Positions 1 through 10,600 of a stretch of 64,000 nucleotides of DNA are shown here, piece after piece. Made by a program: the position numbers and the translations under genes. Source of the stretch: Flavobacterium sp. ENC (GTDB taxonomy: Bacteria > Bacteroidota > Bacteroidia > Flavobacteriales > Flavobacteriaceae); NCBI RefSeq assembly GCF_020991415.1, contig NZ_JAJMOY010000006.1, positions 62,001 to 126,000 of the forward strand, in the 5' to 3' direction. Each line of letters begins with the position of its first letter. Positions within the stretch are counted from its first letter, which is position 1. Below the pieces are notes generated by a model that was not told the origin of the DNA, searched no databases, and worked only from the letters and a program-made list of their open reading frames with translations.

Positions 1-122
1 CTATGCCACAAAAAGCGTGGGAGGCTTTGTTGACTTTGATTTTTTTCATATCGAAGATCAAATTTAAAAAAATTAGTAGTCGATTAGCGTCGCAAAATAT
101 TCATTATATAATTCAGAAAATC

Positions 123-2717
123 ATGAAAATTAGTTATCTGTTTATCATAAGTTGTGTTTGTATTTTTAGTGTAAACGCACAGCAATACCGTTTTAAGGAT
201 GCATCTCTGAGTTCAACAGAACGTGCAAAAGATTTAATTTCAAAATTAACACTTGAAGAAAAAGCGGCATTAATGTGTGATCAAAGTGATCCGATACCAA
301 GACTTGGCATTAAAAAATTCAATTGGTGGAGCGAAGCGCTGCACGGTTATGCGAACAACGATAATGTTACTGTTTTTCCGGAACCTATAGGTATGGCAGC
401 TTCATTTGACGATCAGTTGGTATACAATGTTTTTAATGCAGTTTCTGATGAAGCCCGTGCCAAATACAACCAATGGATTCAGGGCGGTAACGAAAACAAA
501 CGATTTCTGAGTCTTTCAGTCTGGACACCGAATGTCAATATTTTCAGGGATCCGCGCTGGGGACGTGGGCAGGAAACGTATGGTGAAGATCCGTATTTAA
601 CTTCCCGAATGGGAATTTCAGTTGTGAAAGGACTTCAGGGTCCGGCAGGTGCCAAATACCGCAAACTTCTGGCCTGCGCCAAACATTTTGCCGTGCATTC
701 AGGACCGGAATGGAGCCGACACGAACTGAATTTGAATAATGTTGATCCGCGTGAATTATACGAAACTTATTTGCCGGCTTTTAAAGCATTGGTACAAGAC
801 GCTGATGTGCGTCAGGTTATGTGTGCCTATCAGCGATTGGATGATGAACCTTGCTGTAGTAATACGCGTTTATTGCAACGAATTTTACGTGATGAGTGGG
901 GGTACAAATACATGGTTGTTTCAGATTGCGGAGCCGTTACAGATTTTTATACCACGCACAAAGTTTCGTCAGATGCAACACATGCCGCATCAAAAGCCGT
1001 TCTGGCAGGAACCGATGTAGAATGTGTCTGGGAGAAATATCCGTTTAAAAACTTACCGGAAGCGGTTGAGAAAGACTTAATAAAAGAAGCTGATATTGAT
1101 AAAAGCCTGCTTCGTGTTTTAACCGGCCGTTTCGATTTAGGCGAAATGGATGATGACGCCATCGTGCCGTGGGCTCAAATTCCGGCTTCGGTGCTGAATA
1201 GCAAAGAGCACCAGAAATTAGCGCTCGAAATGGCGCAAAAATCGATGACGCTTTTGCAGAATAAAAACAATATTCTGCCTTTAAACAAAGTAATTAATAA
1301 AGTGGCCGTTATTGGCCCAAATGCCGATAATGAACCCATGTTATGGGGAAATTACAACGGAACGCCTGTTAAAACTATTACCATTAAAAGCGGAATAGAA
1401 TCAAAAGTTAGCGCAAATAAAATCGTGTATGATAAAGCCTGTGATTTGGTAGAAGACAAGGTAAACCAAAGTTATTTTGACCAAATTTCATTTGAAGGAA
1501 AAAAAGGAATGAAAGCCACGTATTGGAACAATCCAAACAGAGAAGGCAACAGCATTATAGTACAGCAAATTGTAAACCCGATAAAAATGACGACTGCCGG
1601 ACAGCATGAATTTGCTTCGGGAGTGAAATTAGAAGGATTTTCGGCAAAATATGAAACCGAATTTGTGGCTAAAGAAAATGACAGTCTTGTTTTTAAAACA
1701 GGCGCTACCGGAGCTTTTGAATTATTGGTGAATGATAAATCTTCAGCAAAATACACCAATTGGAGAACGCTTCCCGGTAAATTTAAATTTGCAGTTGAAG
1801 CCGGTAAAAAATATAAAATTGAAATTCTGTACGCACAATCCAACAATTGGCAGGCAAATCTTGAATTCGATTTTGGAAAAGAACATGATATCAATTTCGC
1901 AGCATTGCTTCAAAAATTAAAAGGTATCGATACGGTAATTTTTGTCGGTGGGCTTTCGACTTTGCTGGAAGGAGAAGAAATGCCGGTTTCTTATCCCGGT
2001 TTTAAAGGCGGTGACCGAACCAATATTGAACTTCCTGCAGTACAAAGAAAATGTTTACAGGAACTGAAAGCGGCAGGTAAAAAAGTAATTTTTGTAAACT
2101 GTTCCGGTTCTGCAATTGCTCTGGATCCTGAAACAGCAAGCTGCGACGCCATTTTACAAGCATGGTATCCGGGAGAATCCGGAGGCCAGGCTGTGGCAGA
2201 TGTTCTTTTTGGAGATTATAATCCCGCTGGAAAACTGCCGGTTTCCTTTTATAAAAATTCGGAAGTCTTAGGTGATTTTGAAGATTATTCGATGAAAGGA
2301 CGTACGTACAGATACACGACAAATGTTTTATTTCCGTTTGGTTTTGGTTTAAGCTATTCTAAATTCCAAATTGGAAAAGCAAATCTGGTCAAGACAAAAA
2401 TAAAAGCGAATGAAAATACACAATTAAACTTTTCGATTAAAAATACAAGTAAACGAGAAGGAACAGAGATTGTTCAGGTTTATATCCGAAAAGTTAATGA
2501 TACCAATGGTCCTTTAAAAACACTGAAAGCTTTTAAACGAATTCAATTAAAAGCAGGCGAAAGCCAGAATGTATCAATCGATTTGCCGCCTTCGTCATTT
2601 GAATTTTATGACGCAAAAAACATCGGAATGAATATAACTTCCGGAGAATATGAAGTGTTGTACGGAACGAGTTCAGACGCTAAAGATTTAAAAATGACTA
2701 AAGTGTCAATTCAATAA
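123..2717 (+). CDS. Glycoside hydrolase family 3 beta-glucosidase/xylosidase with PA14 insert
   Basis: This is probably an exported beta-glycosidase that trims oligosaccharides in the periplasm. The start at 123 is chosen because it opens on a signal peptide ending in NAQ; the 40 codons upstream do not look like protein. The GH3 N-terminal barrel covers about residues 35-385 and carries the nucleophile motif VVSDCGAV (Asp268). The C-terminal domain is interrupted at about 455-585 by a PA14-type module (ATYWNNPNREG), and a fibronectin III-like tail closes the protein. The length of 864 residues fits GH3-PA14 enzymes. GH97 follows 49 bases downstream, so the two are probably co-transcribed. Many relatives are beta-xylosidases or beta-glucosidases; the exact substrate cannot be read from the sequence. 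Confidence 0.93.
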   Translation: MKISYLFIISCVCIFSVNAQQYRFKDASLSSTERAKDLISKLTLEEKAALMCDQSDPIPRLGIKKFNWWSEALHGYANNDNVTVFPEPIGMAASFDDQLVYNVFNAVSDEARAKYNQWIQGGNENKRFLSLSVWTPNVNIFRDPRWGRGQETYGEDPYLTSRMGISVVKGLQGPAGAKYRKLLACAKHFAVHSGPEWSRHELNLNNVDPRELYETYLPAFKALVQDADVRQVMCAYQRLDDEPCCSNTRLLQRILRDEWGYKYMVVSDCGAVTDFYTTHKVSSDATHAASKAVLAGTDVECVWEKYPFKNLPEAVEKDLIKEADIDKSLLRVLTGRFDLGEMDDDAIVPWAQIPASVLNSKEHQKLALEMAQKSMTLLQNKNNILPLNKVINKVAVIGPNADNEPMLWGNYNGTPVKTITIKSGIESKVSANKIVYDKACDLVEDKVNQSYFDQISFEGKKGMKATYWNNPNREGNSIIVQQIVNPIKMTTAGQHEFASGVKLEGFSAKYETEFVAKENDSLVFKTGATGAFELLVNDKSSAKYTNWRTLPGKFKFAVEAGKKYKIEILYAQSNNWQANLEFDFGKEHDINFAALLQKLKGIDTVIFVGGLSTLLEGEEMPVSYPGFKGGDRTNIELPAVQRKCLQELKAAGKKVIFVNCSGSAIALDPETASCDAILQAWYPGESGGQAVADVLFGDYNPAGKLPVSFYKNSEVLGDFEDYSMKGRTYRYTTNVLFPFGFGLSYSKFQIGKANLVKTKIKANENTQLNFSIKNTSKREGTEIVQVYIRKVNDTNGPLKTLKAFKRIQLKAGESQNVSIDLPPSSFEFYDAKNIGMNITSGEYEVLYGTSSDAKDLKMTKVSIQ

Positions 2718-2766
2718 ACTTCCTGTCCTGTTACCAATTAATAAAGTAATTAATCAAAAGTGTGTT

Positions 2767-4710
2767 ATGAATTTTAAGTATGTTTTATGTGTATGTCTGT
2801 TCAGTTTTTTAAAATTAAGTGCACAATCAGTTGTAAAAAGTCCGGATGGGAAATTAAAAGTTTCTGTTTCAATCTCAGGCGGAATGCCTTTTTATAGCAT
2901 TTCATACAATGAAAAAACGTTCTTAGAAAATTCTCCGCTTGGTTTAAAAACAAATGTGGGTGACTTTTCAGCAGGATTGGTTTTAAAACAAAATCCGGAT
3001 CAAAATAAAATTGATGAAACGTATCAATTGCCTAATATCAAGCAAAGTAATATACATTATGAAGCTAACGAAGCGATCTTTTCTTTTACTAAAGAAACGA
3101 AACCTGCGATTGATGTAATTTTCAGGGTTAGCAATAATAATGTGGCTTTTAAATATAAAATTCATTCACAAAAAGAAACACGTGCCTGTGTGGTGCAGGA
3201 AGAAGCTTCAGGTTTTCTTCTGCCTCAGGGAACAACGACATTTCTTTGCCCGCAAAGCAAACCCATGACAGGATATGCCAGAACTGCACCAAGTTATGAA
3301 ACATCGTACGCATTAGATGAGGCAATGGGCAAAAACGGCATTGGCGAAGGCTATACATTTCCGTGTCTTTTTAAAGTAAATAATAACGGCTGGGTTTTAA
3401 TATCTGAGACCGGCGTTGACGGAAATTACTGTGGCAGCAGATTAATCGGTCGTGAAAAAGGATTGTACACGATTGGTTTTCCAATGGCAGGGGAAAACAA
3501 TGGAAACGGAACTACAGCACCTGGAATTGCACTTCCCGGAGAAACTCCGTGGCGGACTATTACAGTAGGTGAAACGCTCGGGCCTATTGTAGCCACGACA
3601 ATTCCGTTTGATTTGGTTCAGCCAAAATACAAAGCCTCAAAAGAATATCAATATACAAAAGGCACCTGGAGCTGGATTATGAAAATGGACAACAACACCA
3701 CTTTTCCGGTACAAAAACAATACATCGATTTCAGTAATGCTTTGGGGTATGAAACCATCCTCATTGATGCACTTTGGGATACACAGATCGGAAAAGATAA
3801 AATTGCCGAATTAGCGGAATACGGGCGATCAAAAAACGTGGGTTTGTATTTATGGTACAACTCAAATGGGTACTGGAATGATGCACCGCAGGGACCAAGA
3901 GGCATGATGGATAATGCAGCAGTTCGTCGTCAGGAAATGGCGTGGATGAAAAGTATTGGCGTAAAAGGAATTAAAGTAGATTTTTTCGGCGGAGACAAAC
4001 AAGTCACCATGAAGTTATACGAAGATATCCTGACAGATGCGAATGATTTTGGTATAATGGTTATTTTCCATGGCTGTACATTGCCGAGAGGCTGGGAGCG
4101 TATGTATCCGAATTATGCAGCAAGCGAGGCGGTTTTGGCGAGCGAAAATCTGCATTTTGGGCAGGTAAGCTGTGATAATGAAGCTGCAAATGCGGCGACA
4201 CATACTTTTATTCGAAATACAGTTGGCAGTATGGATTTTGGCGGAAGTGCCTTAAATAAATTTTACAATAGTGATAATATCCCCAATAAAGGTTCAAAAC
4301 GAATTACTTCTGATGTATTTGCTTTGGCTACAGCCGTACTTTTTCAAAGTGGCGTGCAGCATTTTGCATTGGCACCAAACAATTTAACCGATGCTCCGGA
4401 GTGGGCTGTTAATTTTATAAAAGAAGTTCCAACAACCTGGGATGAGGTTCGTTTTCTGGAAGGATATCCAGGTAAATATGTCATTATTGCCCGCCGAAAA
4501 GGAATTAAGTGGTATATCGCGGGTATAAATGCTCAGAAAGAAACCCTGAAAATTAAACTAAAACTGCCTATGATTGCTTCGGGAACCACTTTAAAATATT
4601 ATTCAGATGATGCGCAATTAAAAGGAAAAAAAGAAACATTAAAACTTAAAAAAAATCAGGAAGCTGAAATTGAAATTCCCTGCAACGGAGGAGTACTTCT
4701 GTTGCATTAA
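2767..4710 (+). CDS. Glycoside hydrolase family 97 alpha-glycosidase
   Basis: GH97 enzymes (SusB relatives) hydrolyse alpha-linked glucosides or galactosides in the periplasm. The protein has a signal peptide ending LSAQ, an N-terminal beta-sandwich (about 25-280), a TIM barrel (about 290-560) with the motif KGIKVDFFGGD, and a C-terminal beta domain. The length of 647 residues is normal. Asp405 in that motif lies in the barrel region where retaining GH97 members have their nucleophile, so a retaining enzyme is possible, but I could not align it. It follows the GH3 gene by 49 bases, which suggests one degradation operon whose SusC/SusD part lies outside the window. Confidence 0.93.
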   Translation: MNFKYVLCVCLFSFLKLSAQSVVKSPDGKLKVSVSISGGMPFYSISYNEKTFLENSPLGLKTNVGDFSAGLVLKQNPDQNKIDETYQLPNIKQSNIHYEANEAIFSFTKETKPAIDVIFRVSNNNVAFKYKIHSQKETRACVVQEEASGFLLPQGTTTFLCPQSKPMTGYARTAPSYETSYALDEAMGKNGIGEGYTFPCLFKVNNNGWVLISETGVDGNYCGSRLIGREKGLYTIGFPMAGENNGNGTTAPGIALPGETPWRTITVGETLGPIVATTIPFDLVQPKYKASKEYQYTKGTWSWIMKMDNNTTFPVQKQYIDFSNALGYETILIDALWDTQIGKDKIAELAEYGRSKNVGLYLWYNSNGYWNDAPQGPRGMMDNAAVRRQEMAWMKSIGVKGIKVDFFGGDKQVTMKLYEDILTDANDFGIMVIFHGCTLPRGWERMYPNYAASEAVLASENLHFGQVSCDNEAANAATHTFIRNTVGSMDFGGSALNKFYNSDNIPNKGSKRITSDVFALATAVLFQSGVQHFALAPNNLTDAPEWAVNFIKEVPTTWDEVRFLEGYPGKYVIIARRKGIKWYIAGINAQKETLKIKLKLPMIASGTTLKYYSDDAQLKGKKETLKLKKNQEAEIEIPCNGGVLLLH

Positions 4711-5151
4711 TTGCAGATGAGCTAGTAAGTATTTCTTGATTTTTGTCCAGTGATGAAATGGTATTTTTATCTATCATTACCTACCTTATCCCTAAATAAT
4801 CAGCCCCTGTTTATGGGACATTTTGGCATTGACCGATATAGTTCTTTTTACCATACAAAAAGAGGACAAAGTCGTGTGCGAAAAAGGCAGCAATCTTGAT
4901 TTATGCCGGAAGATTTTCAACACCTACTTTTGGATTTCTATTTTTGGAGTAGTAAAGTTTTATTTATATACTTCCTAATTACAGGTAACAGAAATATAAT
5001 TAGGAAGTATAAAAAGTAATGCGTACCATTATAGTCAAATTAACCATAAGTCAGGTGTTACATGTGATCAGGTCTATTTTAAGGAGATCTGACTTAATTC
5101 CACTTCTGTGTTTTGTAAAAATAATTGTTCACTTTACTAATTTTAAGAATT
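4711..5151. other. Intergenic region, no recognisable gene
   Basis: No coding region is convincing in this stretch of 441 bases. The only clear structure is the 15-bp perfect inverted repeat at 4967-5011. Short open frames near 4780-4900 show no recognisable domain or signal peptide. Confidence 0.6.
4967..5011. repeat. Perfect 15-bp inverted repeat with 15-base loop
   Basis: The arms are TATACTTCCTAATTA at 4967-4981 and its exact reverse complement at 4997-5011. It lies about 140 bases before the lipoprotein start. It could be an operator or a weak terminator for the glycosidase pair; there is no U-run directly after it, which argues against a strong terminator. Confidence 0.6.
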
Positions 5152-6177
5152 ATGATAACAACACGAAAAAATATTGCATCAGGCACTTCAGGGCCAGTGA
5201 AAAAAAATGATCAATTTCATTTTAAATTCTTTGCAGGTATGGCATTAATTCTATTACTGTTTTCTTCCTGCAGCAGTGACAATTCGTCTCAGGAAGTTCC
5301 TAAAGAAATAAATACACTCGCATGCAAAAACAGGCCCGGCCAAATATCTTTCGGAGGCGATACCAATACTATAGTATATAATTCGCAGGACAAGCCGATA
5401 GAAATAACCACCAGGGAATATAATAAGGCTGCTCCGGCAGAACCGCCGATAACAAGAATTTTTAAAATAGACTACAATGCGCAGGGAAATGTTGATAAAG
5501 TATCAAAATCTATAGGCAATAATCTGGAATCGTCCTACCGATTGGAATATAATTCCGGCGGAAAAGTAATAAAACAATCGGAGTTCAATGCGCTGGGTGT
5601 ATTAGTTTCATCTACTGACGCACACTATGATGACAGCAATGTCCTGACCGGAATCACGACACACAAAATAGGAACTACGGCAGAGGTGACAACCAGCTAC
5701 GAATATGCAGATGGCAATTTAAGTAAAAAATCAGTTCAGAACCTTTACGACCTTGATTCGCAGGAATATTATACTGCTGATTACACCTATACTTATTTCC
5801 TGGACAGGGAAAACAAAGTAAAGCCTTATTTCGAGGGACCTGTGGGATTGCTTTTTATCTCAAATGTGTCAAATCAGCAATCTTTGCAATACCTTCCTAA
5901 TTATGTTCCCTACCAATTGTTCTTTGCCAATGAGACCTCTTCCGAAAAAAAGATGCTAAAGAATATTGAAATTATAGCACATCGTTACTCAACACGTGAC
6001 ACTACTAAAATTGACTATTCGTACGAATTTGACACCGATGGATTTCCAACTGTGCAGAGGGGGAAGTTTACGAATATCACCCGTCGTTATGTGTCAACTC
6101 CATTTGGTGGTTCTGTATTGCTTGTTACGCCCCACGAAAGCACTATCGAAAAGACTATTAACTTTTTTTGTAACTAG
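5152..6177 (+). CDS. Lipoprotein with YD-repeat-like beta strands, function unknown
   Basis: The protein has a signal segment followed by a lipobox (LLFSSC), so it should be a lipid-anchored envelope protein. The start at 5152 is preferred over an upstream ATG at 5125, since it lies closer to the signal sequence; a shorter start at 5239 is possible. The body (about 60-340) is a string of short beta-strand repeats of the type YN..G.....YEYADGNL, similar in rhythm to RHS/YD repeat lipoproteins found in Flavobacterium. No catalytic motif is visible. The gene stands alone, with no close neighbour on either side. Function is unknown; roles in surface binding would be speculation. Confidence 0.8.
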   Translation: MITTRKNIASGTSGPVKKNDQFHFKFFAGMALILLLFSSCSSDNSSQEVPKEINTLACKNRPGQISFGGDTNTIVYNSQDKPIEITTREYNKAAPAEPPITRIFKIDYNAQGNVDKVSKSIGNNLESSYRLEYNSGGKVIKQSEFNALGVLVSSTDAHYDDSNVLTGITTHKIGTTAEVTTSYEYADGNLSKKSVQNLYDLDSQEYYTADYTYTYFLDRENKVKPYFEGPVGLLFISNVSNQQSLQYLPNYVPYQLFFANETSSEKKMLKNIEIIAHRYSTRDTTKIDYSYEFDTDGFPTVQRGKFTNITRRYVSTPFGGSVLLVTPHESTIEKTINFFCN

Positions 6178-6255
6178 ATAAAATTCTTTCTTTGTAACAA
6201 CTTTGTCGCGCAATAAAAACACATAAACAGAAACTACTGTTTTAGGATTAATCCG

Positions 6256-6350
6256 GAATCCGGAATTTAGATTTTTTAAATTTTATTCATTAAAAAAGTT
6301 CTAATTTTCATTAGGATTTTTTTGGTGGGAGAGCAGCAGGATTTGAACCT
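6256..6350 (-). repeat. Decayed copy of tRNA-Tyr 3' end and its terminator
   Basis: These 95 bases match 43031-43124 in the same orientation at roughly 88% identity by eye. The matching part covers the 3' flank, the terminator hairpin and the last ~26 bases of tRNA-Tyr (CCA end, acceptor strand, T-arm). The copy has a 3-base insertion in the T-arm region, one base lost from the acceptor strand, and no anticodon arm, so it cannot be a working tRNA. It is either a relic of a second tRNA gene or the distal attachment-site copy left by an element that entered at the tRNA. Confidence 0.7.
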
Positions 6351-6366
6351 TAAGTTTGCAACCCGC

Positions 6367-6398
6367 AAAAAAACCGCCTTGCATGAAATACAAGACGG
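6367..6398 (-). terminator. Rho-independent terminator (minus strand)
   Basis: Read on the minus strand, an 8-bp stem with one G-U pair (CCGTCTTG/CAAGGCGG, loop of 9) is followed by seven T. It sits 74 bases after the stop of the small minus-strand ORF at 6472-6630, which supports transcription from the XRE regulator through that ORF. Confidence 0.6.
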
Positions 6399-6471
6399 CT
6401 GTCCATAAAAACATAATCTTCCATTTTATGCTTCTATCTGTTTTTATAAAGTTGTAAGTACTTTACAGCAC

Positions 6472-6630
6472 TTACCTTTTTTTCTTTTTTATCATGATAA
6501 TATAGTATCCGTAGGCAAGAGCAATGATTATTAGAACCAAATCCGAATTAGGGTTAACGATAGAATTAATCATATTATTAACTTCTGTTACCAAATTTAA
6601 AACTGGCCAATCGCCGAATCTTTTCAGCAC
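6472..6630 (-). CDS. Small single-pass membrane protein (candidate)
   Basis: This candidate of 52 codons starts with GTG (an ATG at codon 20 is an alternative, starting at 6573). Its C-terminal half is one hydrophobic helix (LVLIIIALAYGYYIIMI) followed by a basic tail KKKKR, a typical inside-positive membrane anchor. It lies downstream of the XRE-type regulator on the same strand, and a terminator follows its stop. Support comes from the membrane-protein character and the terminator only; I do not recognise a family. Confidence 0.35.
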   Translation of the reverse strand: MLKRFGDWPVLNLVTEVNNMINSIVNPNSDLVLIIIALAYGYYIIMIKKKKR

Positions 6631-6858
6631 TATAAAAAAAGTGCAGCCCTGACTTTATAAAAATACAGCAGTCTGGCAGTATATAGCTTTTGTTCCGGAT
6701 GTAAAATATAACTTACAGTAATAATTAACGATAATTTCAAAACCATTTTGTCTTAAAGCCGGGGTTATTTATAAATGTTTCAAACAAATACACCACCGCG
6801 GTTCTGTTGTCATTCATCATCAGCTATAGTACTAAAAAAACGGTCCGAAAACCAATAT

Positions 6859-7227
6859 TTAAAGGCCACCATATTTATCCTTGTAATTTTCAAGTTCATT
6901 ATTGGTCTTATCCAGCAGTTTCTCCAGCAGTATAATTTTATCCTGGTAGAGCATCTCAATGTTAGAAAGATTACCCTGCTCAGAGGTGTTGAACTTCATA
7001 AAATCGTTCTTAAGGTACAGACTGCTTTCAAACGCTATAAGATTAATGAGATCCATTTCAAATATAAACGCGATCTCTTCTAATTTATCGCAACTCAGCG
7101 TTATGGTACCTTTTTCAATCTTACTGTAGCCCGCCTGGGTAATGTTAAGCATTACGGCCATATATTCCTGAGTATAATCTTTAAGTTCCCTGATGCTTTT
7201 TATATTTTCGTTTATTTTTTCCGCCAT
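6859..7227 (-). CDS. XRE-family helix-turn-helix regulator with coiled tail
   Basis: The start at 7227 gives MAEKINENIKSIREL, the usual opening of a Cro/CI-type HTH; ten upstream codons are open but atypical. The HTH covers about residues 8-60 (TQEYMAVMLNITQAGYSKIEKG). The C-terminal third (about 75-122) is charged and heptad-like, suggesting a dimerising coiled coil. The length of 122 residues matches small Bacteroidota XRE regulators. Downstream on the same strand are a candidate membrane ORF and a terminator. It may regulate its own operon; the targets are unknown. Confidence 0.85.
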   Translation of the reverse strand: MAEKINENIKSIRELKDYTQEYMAVMLNITQAGYSKIEKGTITLSCDKLEEIAFIFEMDLINLIAFESSLYLKNDFMKFNTSEQGNLSNIEMLYQDKIILLEKLLDKTNNELENYKDKYGGL

Positions 7228-7258
7228 TTGAATTTGTTTTATAAGTTTACATTTCAAA

Positions 7259-7444
7259 CTACATCAGCTGGTGCAAATTCATAAAGTAACTCTGCACCGC
7301 AGTGGAAGGAGCTTTGAATGGACAAATTGTTGCTGCCTGGCTCTGTTTCAGGCTATACTGTAAAGAAATTTTTTTCTGGAATTTCTGCCCATTACTATCA
7401 AGGCAAAAAAGCAACAAAGTACATAAGGAGTAAATAATCTTCAC
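7259..7444 (-). CDS. Short ORF with signal-peptide-like start (doubtful)
   Basis: This ORF of 61 codons opens with GTG and a hydrophobic segment (IIYSLCTLLLFCL) ending near NGQ, which looks like a signal peptide. The remaining 40 residues resemble no family I know. It lies just upstream of the XRE regulator on the same strand. It could be a decayed exported protein; I would not rely on it. Confidence 0.25.
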   Translation of the reverse strand: MKIIYSLCTLLLFCLDSNGQKFQKKISLQYSLKQSQAATICPFKAPSTAVQSYFMNLHQLM

Positions 7445-7576
7445 TTCTAATTGAGCTCAATACTTTATAGTCTGATAAAAATAAGTTTTGTCATTTTTAT
7501 AGCCTTTAAACTATGTTGAAAAAATTATAACTCAGGTTGAAACTAAATAGTGTTTAATTCTAAAACACACTTTATC

Positions 7577-7617
7577 AAAACATTAAAAAATAATTAATTT
7601 ATTTTTTTTAATGTTTT
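7577..7617 (-). terminator. AT-only hairpin at the end of the hybrid regulator gene
   Basis: A 14-bp perfect stem (AAAACATTAAAAAA and its complement) with a 13-base loop overlaps the stop codon of the 7616-11614 gene. It is all A/T apart from one G/C pair, so it is weak, but the position fits a terminator. Confidence 0.45.
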
Positions 7618-10600
7618 ACTCCCTGCTCTGGCTGGGTGTTTTACCGAAAGCATCATGAAAACATTTGGTAAAGTAAGAAATACTATTAAAACCTACCTGA
7701 TCAGATACCTCTGCAATGGTCAGTCTTTTATCCAATAATAATTCAGCTGCTTTTTTAAGCCGGATAATACGAATAAAATTTGTGGGAGAATGAGCTGTAA
7801 GTGCCATAAGTTTTCGATATAAACCAGTACGATCCATATTCATATCCTCACTGAACCTTTCTACTGTATAATCAGAATTAGACAAATTATTTACGACACA
7901 CTGAAAAGTACGTTTTAAAAACTCCTGATCAATTGGATTATCTGTTAAGGCATCAATTTGTACTTCCTTTTTATCAATAAATGTTTTTCGCCTTGTCTCG
8001 TTTATCTCCAGCAGTTTATTAATTCGAAGCAGCAGCAAATTAATATCAAAGGGTTTTACCATATAGGCATCGATTCCAGCGCTATAACCTTCAAATCTGG
8101 ACTCATCAGAGCTTCTTCCCGTAAGCATAATAATGGGAATATGACTCACGGCAATAGTATTTCGAACGGCCTGACTTAATTCAGGACCATCCATTAGGGG
8201 CATCATCATATCTGTTACGATAAGATCCGGAACATGAAATATTGCTTTCTTTAAACCGTCTTCTCCATTATTGGCTGTGATCACATTATAATGCTTTTTC
8301 AATTCATCTGCCAGATAACTTCTAAAAATAATGTGATCCTCAACAATAAGTATATTTTTTCTTGTTGATTCTTCTCCTTCTTTAAAAGAGGTTAATTCGG
8401 TTTCTTTACCAACGGAAAACAGTACCTTAAAACAAGTTCCCTGCCCTGGATTACTCGTTACGCCTGCCCACCCGCCATGCAATGCTGCATAATATTTTAC
8501 AATATAAAGGCCTATGCCGCTGCCAGAAGATCCCCCATTTTGATTGTTGGCCTGATAAAAACGATTAAAAACATTATCTATTTCTGTTTTAGGAATTCCA
8601 ATTCCTGAATCTTCAACCAAAATTATCAGAACTTTATCCTTGTTGTCAATTACAGCTGAAAATTTAACGGTACCCCCGGATCCTGTAAATTTAAAAGCAT
8701 TGGAAAGCAGGTTAATTATTACTCTGGTAATTTTTTGCCTGTCCAGATATAAATCATCGTTTTGCGGATCAATATCCCAGATAAAATCAATTTCCTTTTC
8801 CTCTGCTATTGATACATAGGCTTTACACAATTCAGTGATGAATGAAAGATTATCATAAAAATTGCGATGCAGTATTTCTTCTCCGGTATCAATCTTTTTA
8901 AAATCAAGCAGCTGATTGACTGTATCCAGTAAAAGGTCGCTACTGGAGCTAATTTGAAGCAGTTCTTTTTTTATTTTCTGATCTTCTACTTTTACAAGCA
9001 GCGATTTTAAAGGTGTTATTATTAGTGTCAGGGGCGTACGCAATTCATGACTCATATTGGTTATAAAATCCGACTTTGCCATCTCTATAGCATAATCTTG
9101 TTGCTTCCTGCGAATTAAAGCATTACGTTTTATAAGCGCCTTAGAAATAAAAGTAATCCCCATACACAATAATAGCAAATAAAGTACTCTGGCAAGAATC
9201 GTATCCCATATAGGGGGCTCAATGATTATTAAAAGATTTTTTTTCCTGCCTGGCCAATGAAGACCGTCAGAACTGGCCTGCACCATAAACATATAATGGC
9301 CCGGAGTTATATTGGTATAACTGGCTTCACCTATTCCGGCGGTAGAATTTTCGCTGCGCCAATTGTGATCGATATGATCCAGCTTATATCTGAAATAAGT
9401 GTGTGACTCATTGATATAATTGAGTCCGGAAAACCCAATGCTAAAAAAGTTTTGATCATATTTTAGCTTTAAAGTATCGGTTGATGCTATGGCATTTTGT
9501 GAAATAATCTCTTTGTTTACTTTCTGACCACTTGTCACATTTTTGCCAAACAATTTAAAATTAAATAATATCGGATTAAGAACATACTGTTTGTCTCTGA
9601 TATCATTTCTTTTTAGATTATTCATGCCGTCTATTCCCCCGATAAACAATCCGTTTTTTGAAGAAATAAGCGCAGCACGATCCGTAAATGGATATTCCAG
9701 CACTCCGGTAAATTTATCATAATTTACGATTCTGAAAGTAAGCTGGTTTGCGGCCCTTTTTTTAATAATATGGCTTACACCACGCGAAGTGGTAACCCAA
9801 AAGGAACGATCTATATCTTCCACTATCGCCTTAATGCTATTATTGACTAAACCTCTATCGGTATTTAATTCATATAATTTTTGTTTTTTATGATCCCAAA
9901 TTGTCAGTCCATTATAAGTTCCCAGCCATAAATCCTGGTCAGAATCAGATAAAAGGCAACTGTATTTATGGTTCTTCTGGCTAAACATAGGCATTCTTTT
10001 CTGCCCTTTTGCTAAAGGCATTATAATTTTATTACCTGCAATATTCATCATAAAAGGACCATTAGAAGAAATGCCTATCAATTGATGATTCCACTGGGTG
10101 ATTTGAAATACATCAACAGGAGAATTAATCAAAAAAGATAAGCCAAAAGACTGTAAAGAATTATTCCACTTGAAAATTCCGGAATCAGTGCAGACAAATA
10201 TTTCGTCTTTTGTGGTTTGGTAAACACTATTGGTAAATTGTTTTGTGTATTGTTTTATTAAGCCATTTGTCCCAAATACATATAGTCCTTTATTGGTCGA
10301 AATCCATACGTGACCCGCAGCATCTTTTAGCAGAGAATGGCACTGCAACTGAGGGAGCAAAACCTTGAATGATTTACTATGAGTGAGAGGAAGTCTGGTT
10401 ATATAAAGTCCTTGATTTGTACCAATAAGTAATTTCCCGTTACCAGTTTCTTCAAAACAATTTACCTGAAATTCGTCATTATCTTTTAAGTTGAAATTGC
10501 TTTTTTGATAATATTTAAAGCGAGAACGATCCGGATGATGATAATAAATTCCTTTGTTTAAGGTCCCTATCCAAAGCCCCCCCTGATAATCAAATAAAAC

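Noticed and set aside
1472..1894. Long antisense frame of 140 codons inside the GH3 gene
   Set aside because: It is the shadow of a well-supported gene and has no protein features of its own.
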